NCBI GenBank assembly: GCA_016789265.1
Contig: JAEUQK010000010.1
Location: 1 to 64,000 of the forward strand
From: Blastocatellia bacterium
GTDB lineage: Bacteria; Acidobacteriota; Blastocatellia; Pyrinomonadales; Pyrinomonadaceae
DNA length: 64,000 nt
Direction of reading: 5' to 3'
Shown here: positions 62,006-64,000 of the stretch, one piece after another
How positions within the stretch are numbered: the first letter of the stretch is position 1
How the letters are laid out: each line of letters starts with the position of its first letter
Translations under genes and position numbers: made by a program
Notes under the pieces: generated by a model
Seen by the model: only the letters and a program-made list of their open reading frames with translations
Told to the model about the DNA's origin: nothing
Databases searched by the model: none

Positions 62006-64000
62006 CTACATCAAGTTTACCGGATCGATCTCGACGTGATAGCTGCGGAGGTCACCGCCGGAGACCTCGGCTTGTTTTAGGGCGGTTTCGAGGACGCTGC
62101 GGATGGCCTTGCGGCTGCCGGATCTTATGATGATCTGAATCCGGTATTCATTTTTCAATCTTGCGATAGATGCTGCGGCGGGGCCGAGGAATCGGCATTC
62201 GCCGCCTTTGTTTGCCCGATCGAGTGCGTTCTTGAGTATTTCGGCATTCCGCTTTGCCTTTGCGAGGTCTTGATGCCGGATCAGGATAGACGCAAGCGCG
62301 ACAAATGGCGGATATGCCATACGTTCGCGAAAGCGTATCTCGTGGTCGTAAAACTTTTCGTAGTTTTGCTCGACGGCGTACCGCAAAGCGTAATGATCCG
62401 GGTGATAGGTCTGTATAAGCACACGTCCGGGCAGATCGCCGCGGCCTGCTCGTCCGGCTACCTGCGTCAACAATTGAAATGTCCGTTCCGCAGATCGAAA
62501 ATCCGGCAACCCAAGCCCGATATCCACAGAAATGACCCCGACAAGCGTGACGTTATGAAAATCGTGGCCCTTGGCGAGCATCTGCGTACCGACGAGCATA
62601 TCGATCTCGCCGCGGTCGAATGAGAGCAGAGTTCGGTCGATCTCGCCTTTTCGTTTCATCGTGTCGCGGTCTATGCGGGCGATGCGAAGATCGGGAAACT
62701 TCTTCTCGAGTATTCCTTCGAGCTGTTCGGTGCCTTGGCCGATAAAATACAGAAACTCGCTCTCGCAGAACGGACAGACAGACGGCGTCTCCGCCGTGTA
62801 ATTGCAGTAATGGCAAACGAGCTTGTCCTCGCGTTTGTGATAGGTGAGCGTGATGTCGCAGTTGACGCACCGGAGCGATTCGCCGCAGCTTCGGCAAAGC
62901 ACGAACGACGAAAATCCGCGGCGGTTCAGCAGTATCATCGACTGTTCGCCCTTGGAATGTGTTTCGGCGATTGCTTCGAAAAGACGCGGCGAAACAACGA
63001 CATCCTTTCCGGCTCGTCGGAACACATCGCGCATATCGATCAGTTCGGCAGTCGCCATTGGACGTTCGCCAATGCGGCTCTGAAGCTGAAGATACTGATA
63101 TTTGCCGGCCTTTGCGTTGTAGAACGATTCGAGCGACGGCGTGGCAGAGCCGAGTACGACAACACCTCCTGCGTGATTCGCCCGCATTACAGCCAGATCG
63201 CGTGCGCTGTAAAACGGAGCTTCATTCTGGCGATACGACGTATCGTGCTCTTCGTCGATGATAACGATCCCGAGATTATCTACCGGCGCAAAGATCGCGG
63301 AACGTGTTCCTATTACGATGCGTGCATCGCCCGAACGGATCCGCCGCCATTCGTCATAGCGTTCGCCGGGTGAGAGATTTGAATGAAGGATCGCAACGGC
63401 ACTGCCAAAAACGCCGCGAAGGCGACGCGAGAAGATCGGCGTCAGAGCGATCTCAGGCACGAGCATCATTGAACCTTTGCCTTGCAGCAACGCTTCGTGC
63501 ATCGCCCTAATGTAAACCTCGGTCTTGCCGCTGCCGGTAACGCCGTGCAGCAAAAACGCATTGTATTCATCGCTTTTCAGGCCTCTCGTCAGCTCCGATA
63601 AAACAAACGATTGTTCGGCTGTCAGCTTCAGATCGCCGGGGCCGGGAATTATTGCGTTCTCGAGCGGATCGCGAAAGACCTCCTGTACATAAATTTCGAG
63701 CAAACCTCGTTTTGCCAGGGTATTGATGGGCGAAGCACCGATTTCCGCCTTTTCCAGAAGATCTGTAAAGAGCATTTCACCGCCGTTCGCGGCAAGCGTT
63801 TCTAGCAGTTTCGCTTGCGGTTCGGTCAGCGGTTTACCGTTGTCTATTTCAGCGATAAGCCTTACAGCCTTTCGGCGCTTAGGCCGCACCGATCCTTCGG
63901 ACGTGCGCACGCGTGTGGAGACGAAATTGAGATTTGCCAACTCGCGGACTGAGCGTTTTGCACTGCTTTCGCCAAACTCAGCAGAGAGATCGCGAACCGA
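62006..64000 (-). CDS. priA: Primosomal replication restart helicase PriA (start outside window)
   Basis: 665 codons are visible; the frame is open to base 64000 and the N-terminal 3'-DNA-binding domain is only partly inside. Helicase motifs: LLHGVTGSGKTEVYIRAMHEAL (Walker A), VPEIALTP, IIDEEHDTSYRQNEAPFYSARDLAVMRA, LGSATPSLESF. Zinc region: CRSCGESLRCVNCDITLTYHKREDKLVCHYCNY and CPFCES. Then GTEQLEGILEKKFP, DMLVGTQMLAKGHDFHNVTLVGV and TQVAGRAGRGDLPGRVLIQTYHPDHYAL. It reloads the replisome at stalled forks. It abuts the Uma2-like gene with no spacer. Confidence 0.96.
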   Translation of the reverse strand, partial: SVRDLSAEFGESSAKRSVRELANLNFVSTRVRTSEGSVRPKRRKAVRLIAEIDNGKPLTEPQAKLLETLAANGGEMLFTDLLEKAEIGASPINTLAKRGLLEIYVQEVFRDPLENAIIPGPGDLKLTAEQSFVLSELTRGLKSDEYNAFLLHGVTGSGKTEVYIRAMHEALLQGKGSMMLVPEIALTPIFSRRLRGVFGSAVAILHSNLSPGERYDEWRRIRSGDARIVIGTRSAIFAPVDNLGIVIIDEEHDTSYRQNEAPFYSARDLAVMRANHAGGVVVLGSATPSLESFYNAKAGKYQYLQLQSRIGERPMATAELIDMRDVFRRAGKDVVVSPRLFEAIAETHSKGEQSMILLNRRGFSSFVLCRSCGESLRCVNCDITLTYHKREDKLVCHYCNYTAETPSVCPFCESEFLYFIGQGTEQLEGILEKKFPDLRIARIDRDTMKRKGEIDRTLLSFDRGEIDMLVGTQMLAKGHDFHNVTLVGVISVDIGLGLPDFRSAERTFQLLTQVAGRAGRGDLPGRVLIQTYHPDHYALRYAVEQNYEKFYDHEIRFRERMAYPPFVALASILIRHQDLAKAKRNAEILKNALDRANKGGECRFLGPAAASIARLKNEYRIQIIIRSGSRKAIRSVLETALKQAEVSGGDLRSYHVEIDPVNLM

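Overview
The window reads as the chromosome of a Gram-negative, moderately GC-rich bacterium, most likely an Acidobacteriota member (perhaps Blastocatellia). This placement is inferred from protein style and gene order, not from a search. Supporting points are LpxD (lipid A synthesis), FVLST-type secreted beta-propeller (SBBP) proteins, accBC at the end of the alpha ribosomal operon, and spacers full of degenerate palindromic word repeats.

Layout. 1-17612: the end of tuf, then the complete S10, spc and alpha ribosomal superoperon (rpsJ to rplQ, with secY, adk, map, infA, rpmJ and rpoA). Several ribosomal proteins carry charged low-complexity tails. 17637-22462: accB, accC, rpsO and pnp. 22548-23939: glyQS.

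23934-27736: the main discovery, a sedentary (chromosomal) integron wedged between glyQS and ftcD. An IntI-type tyrosine recombinase faces right. Three gene cassettes are transcribed away from it, to the left, and each ends in an attC-like recombination site. Two attC sites (25432-25547 and 23934-24031) have the same long imperfect stem with two protruding bases on one arm. The first and third cassettes begin with a core site that is exactly complementary to the R'' box at their own far end, which is a hallmark of integron cassettes. Cassette 1 is AT-rich and frameshifted, cassette 2 is frameshifted at a run of nine A/T, and cassette 3 is an intact orphan gene. The last core site overlaps the glyQS stop codon.

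27795-38661: ftcD (bifunctional formimidoyltransferase-cyclodeaminase), a secreted creatininase-like protein, cca, a giant secreted seven-blade propeller protein, a papain-like C70 protease and a LuxR-type response regulator. 38792-42046: the hybrid propeller histidine kinase that probably partners it. 42179-49505: leftward information-processing cluster of a DCC-type thioredoxin-like gene, mutS2, a secreted gene broken by an in-frame TGA, dnaG and rpoD. mutS2 and dnaG each contain an in-frame insertion made of the same kind of repeat that fills the spacers.

49609-58572: ada, a DUF1203 gene, three tandem secreted amidohydrolase-fold genes (two without metal-binding histidines), msrB, two small secreted proteins and a methyltransferase. 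58596-64000: a DUF3455 gene, a cation/proton exchanger, lpxD, an Uma2 nuclease-like gene and most of priA. No rRNA, tRNA or CRISPR array was seen.
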